Below are positions 38,194 to 39,582 of a stretch of DNA of 39,582 nt, one piece after another. The DNA is from an uncultured Rhodobiaceae bacterium (GTDB lineage: Bacteria; Pseudomonadota; Alphaproteobacteria; Parvibaculales; Parvibaculaceae). The stretch covers positions 1 to 39,582 of the forward strand of contig CAJXOU010000028.1 in the NCBI GenBank assembly GCA_913057645.1, written 5' to 3'. Within the stretch, counting starts at the first letter, position 1; each line of letters opens with the position of its first letter. The notes below the pieces were generated by a model. The model had not been told where the DNA came from, did no database searches, and saw nothing but the letters and a program-made list of their open reading frames with translations. A program made the translations under genes and the position numbers.

Positions 38194-39582
38194 CTACATC
38201 AAGACGTTAGCCACGAAGATCGAGACGACGCCGAGAGGCGCCAGGAAGCGAAGCGCAAAGCGCCAGAGCTGGAACCATGCCTTGCCCTTCGCGCCCAGCG
38301 CCTCCTCCACCACCGGGCCGGAAAGCACCCAACCCGCGAAAAGCGACATCAGGAGGCCGACGGTCGGCATGATGATGTTGGAGGTGGTGAAATCGAGGAC
38401 GTCGAAGATCGTCATTTCCTTCATCACGCCGAAGACGGCCATGGGGTGGAAATCCGCCCAGGCGCTGAAGGAGAAGACGGTGCCGATGCCGGCGATGCCC
38501 GCGACCAGGCCGATAATCACGGCAAGCGCCGGGCGAGGCAGGCGGATGCCCTCCTCCACCCAGGCGACCACCGGCTCCAGAAGCGAGATGGCGGAGGTGA
38601 CGGCGGCAACGGAGAGCAGGAAGAAGAACACCGCACCGATGATGATGCCGCTGCCGATGGTGCCGAAGGCGATAGGCAGCGTGATGAAGGTGAGGCCGGG
38701 TCCGGAAGACGGCTCGAGGCCATAGGTGAAGACGAGCGGGAAAATGGCGATGCCCGCGAGGATGGCGACCGTGGTGTCGGCCAGCGCGATGAAGACGGCG
38801 GAACGGCCGATGGAGACGTTCTTATCGAGATAGGCGCCATAGGTCATCATCGCGCCGAGGGCGACGGAGACGGAAAAGAAGCCCTGGCCGATGGCGGCAA
38901 GTATCGTGTCCGGTTTCACCCTGGTGAGGTCGAAGGCGAACATGAACCGCATCGCCTCGCCGAAGCCCTCCGTCGTCGTCGCGTAGACCGCCATGCCCGC
39001 CAGCAGAACAAAGAGAAGCGGCATGAGGAATACGACGGCGCGTTCGATGCCGGAGGTCACGCCCGCGGCGACGATGCCGACGGTGATGGCGAGGAAGAGC
39101 GCCTGCCAGACGAACACACTGCCCGGCGTGGAAACGAAAGCGGAGAAATGCTCGGCGGCAGCGGCGTCCGTTTCGCCGGCGAAGGCGCCGGTGAGCGCCA
39201 GTTCGATATATTTGAGCGCCCAGCCGCCGATGACGCTGTAGTAGGAGAGCACGATGAAGGCGCCGAGCGTGCCGCCCCAGCCGATGAGCATCCAGAGGCG
39301 GGCGGCGTGGTTCTCGGCAACCAGCGCGCGCATGGCGTTGATGGGGCTGTGGCGGCCCATGCGGCCGAGCAGGATTTCGGTGCGCATGCGGCCGAATACG
39401 TCAACCTCAGCAGCGGTGAAACGGCCCTGGCCGACATGCGAAAGGCCGAGCGCGTCGGCCCGCTCCAGTGAGGCCGGCTCGCTGGCGGCCGCCTCGCCGA
39501 TGCCGCGCGGCAAGGCAAAGGCCGGTTCCTGCAACAGCTGCGCCTTTATCCGTTCGGTCACGTGTCCGGGCCAGCTGAACGG
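38194..39582 (-). CDS. Sodium:neurotransmitter symporter family protein (SNF/LeuT-like), N-terminus aberrant, runs off the edge
   Basis: 463 codons are visible and the frame is open to the window end. From about residue 68 (TEILLGRMGRHSPINAMRAL) the protein is a normal SNF-family transporter: the cytoplasmic loop after helix 2, then nine helices (FIVLSYYSVIGGWALKYI, GQGFFSVSVALGAMMTYGAYL, and the FTYGLEPSSGPGLTF motif that marks this family). Helices 1 and 2, including the sodium-binding segment G-N-x-W-R-F-P, are missing. In their place is a hydrophilic stretch (for example EAAASEPASLERADALGLSH) with no transporter features. So this is a pseudogene, a chimeric join or an unusual fusion. The family call for the C-terminal part is secure. 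Confidence 0.85.
   Translation of the reverse strand, partial: PFSWPGHVTERIKAQLLQEPAFALPRGIGEAAASEPASLERADALGLSHVGQGRFTAAEVDVFGRMRTEILLGRMGRHSPINAMRALVAENHAARLWMLIGWGGTLGAFIVLSYYSVIGGWALKYIELALTGAFAGETDAAAAEHFSAFVSTPGSVFVWQALFLAITVGIVAAGVTSGIERAVVFLMPLLFVLLAGMAVYATTTEGFGEAMRFMFAFDLTRVKPDTILAAIGQGFFSVSVALGAMMTYGAYLDKNVSIGRSAVFIALADTTVAILAGIAIFPLVFTYGLEPSSGPGLTFITLPIAFGTIGSGIIIGAVFFFLLSVAAVTSAISLLEPVVAWVEEGIRLPRPALAVIIGLVAGIAGIGTVFSFSAWADFHPMAVFGVMKEMTIFDVLDFTTSNIIMPTVGLLMSLFAGWVLSGPVVEEALGAKGKAWFQLWRFALRFLAPLGVVSIFVANVLM

Overview
The window is almost entirely GC-rich, densely coded bacterial DNA from an alphaproteobacterium. The signs are an alphaproteobacterial-type tRNA-His (no G-1, A73, G1:U72), a speH-speE polyamine operon, a CueR-type copper operon, a 'mobile mystery' A/B pair and many paralogous acyl-CoA, flavin and hydrolase genes. 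The catabolic content (Baeyer-Villiger monooxygenase, two acyl-CoA ligases, enoyl-CoA hydratase, nitronate monooxygenase-like protein, luciferase-like monooxygenase) resembles hydrocarbon- or lipid-degrading Parvibaculum-like organisms; that placement is inference.

The first ~360 bases do not belong with the rest. They are AT-richer and encode, on the minus strand, the C-terminal end of a eukaryotic Ty1/copia RNase H. The join lies against a bacterial terminator that has lost its gene. The right edge is also abnormal: a sodium:neurotransmitter-symporter-type gene runs off the window with unrelated sequence in place of its first two membrane helices. Both edges should be treated as possible assembly chimeras.

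Layout. 0.4-1.7 kb: small membrane protein divergent from an MmyB-type regulator. 1.75-1.9 kb: an unassigned triple Pho box. 1.9-5.8 kb: Baeyer-Villiger monooxygenase, RraA-like protein, small membrane-anchored protein, family VIII-type esterase. 5.9-7.4 kb: speE and speH with a hairpin-rich upstream region. 7.9-11.4 kb: unknown gene behind a Fur box, NMO-like protein, histone-H1-like protein, hydrolase. 11.4-14.2 kb: N-acyl-D-amino-acid deacylase-type amidohydrolase with a 2-oxoglutarate dioxygenase. 14.3-17.0 kb: small periplasmic protein divergent from a luciferase-like monooxygenase/hydrolase operon with a palindromic operator. 17-25 kb: drug exporter, acyl-CoA ligase, LpxR-type lipid A deacylase, DUF819 protein, enoyl-CoA hydratase, EamA transporter. 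24.8-25.9 kb: mobile mystery A/B pair. 26-30.7 kb: second deacylase paralogue and a GH17-GT2 beta-glucan synthase. 30.7-33.8 kb: copper operon. 33.85-39.6 kb: SDR, acyl-CoA ligase, GST, PAS protein, tRNA-His, truncated or hybrid transporter.

Most genes sit alone or in two- to three-gene operons. The most interesting regulatory elements are the triple Pho box with no gene behind it, the Fur box in front of an unknown gene, the CueR-type promoter whose start point falls on the first codon of an unknown copper protein, and the palindrome just downstream of the predicted start of the luciferase-like operon.
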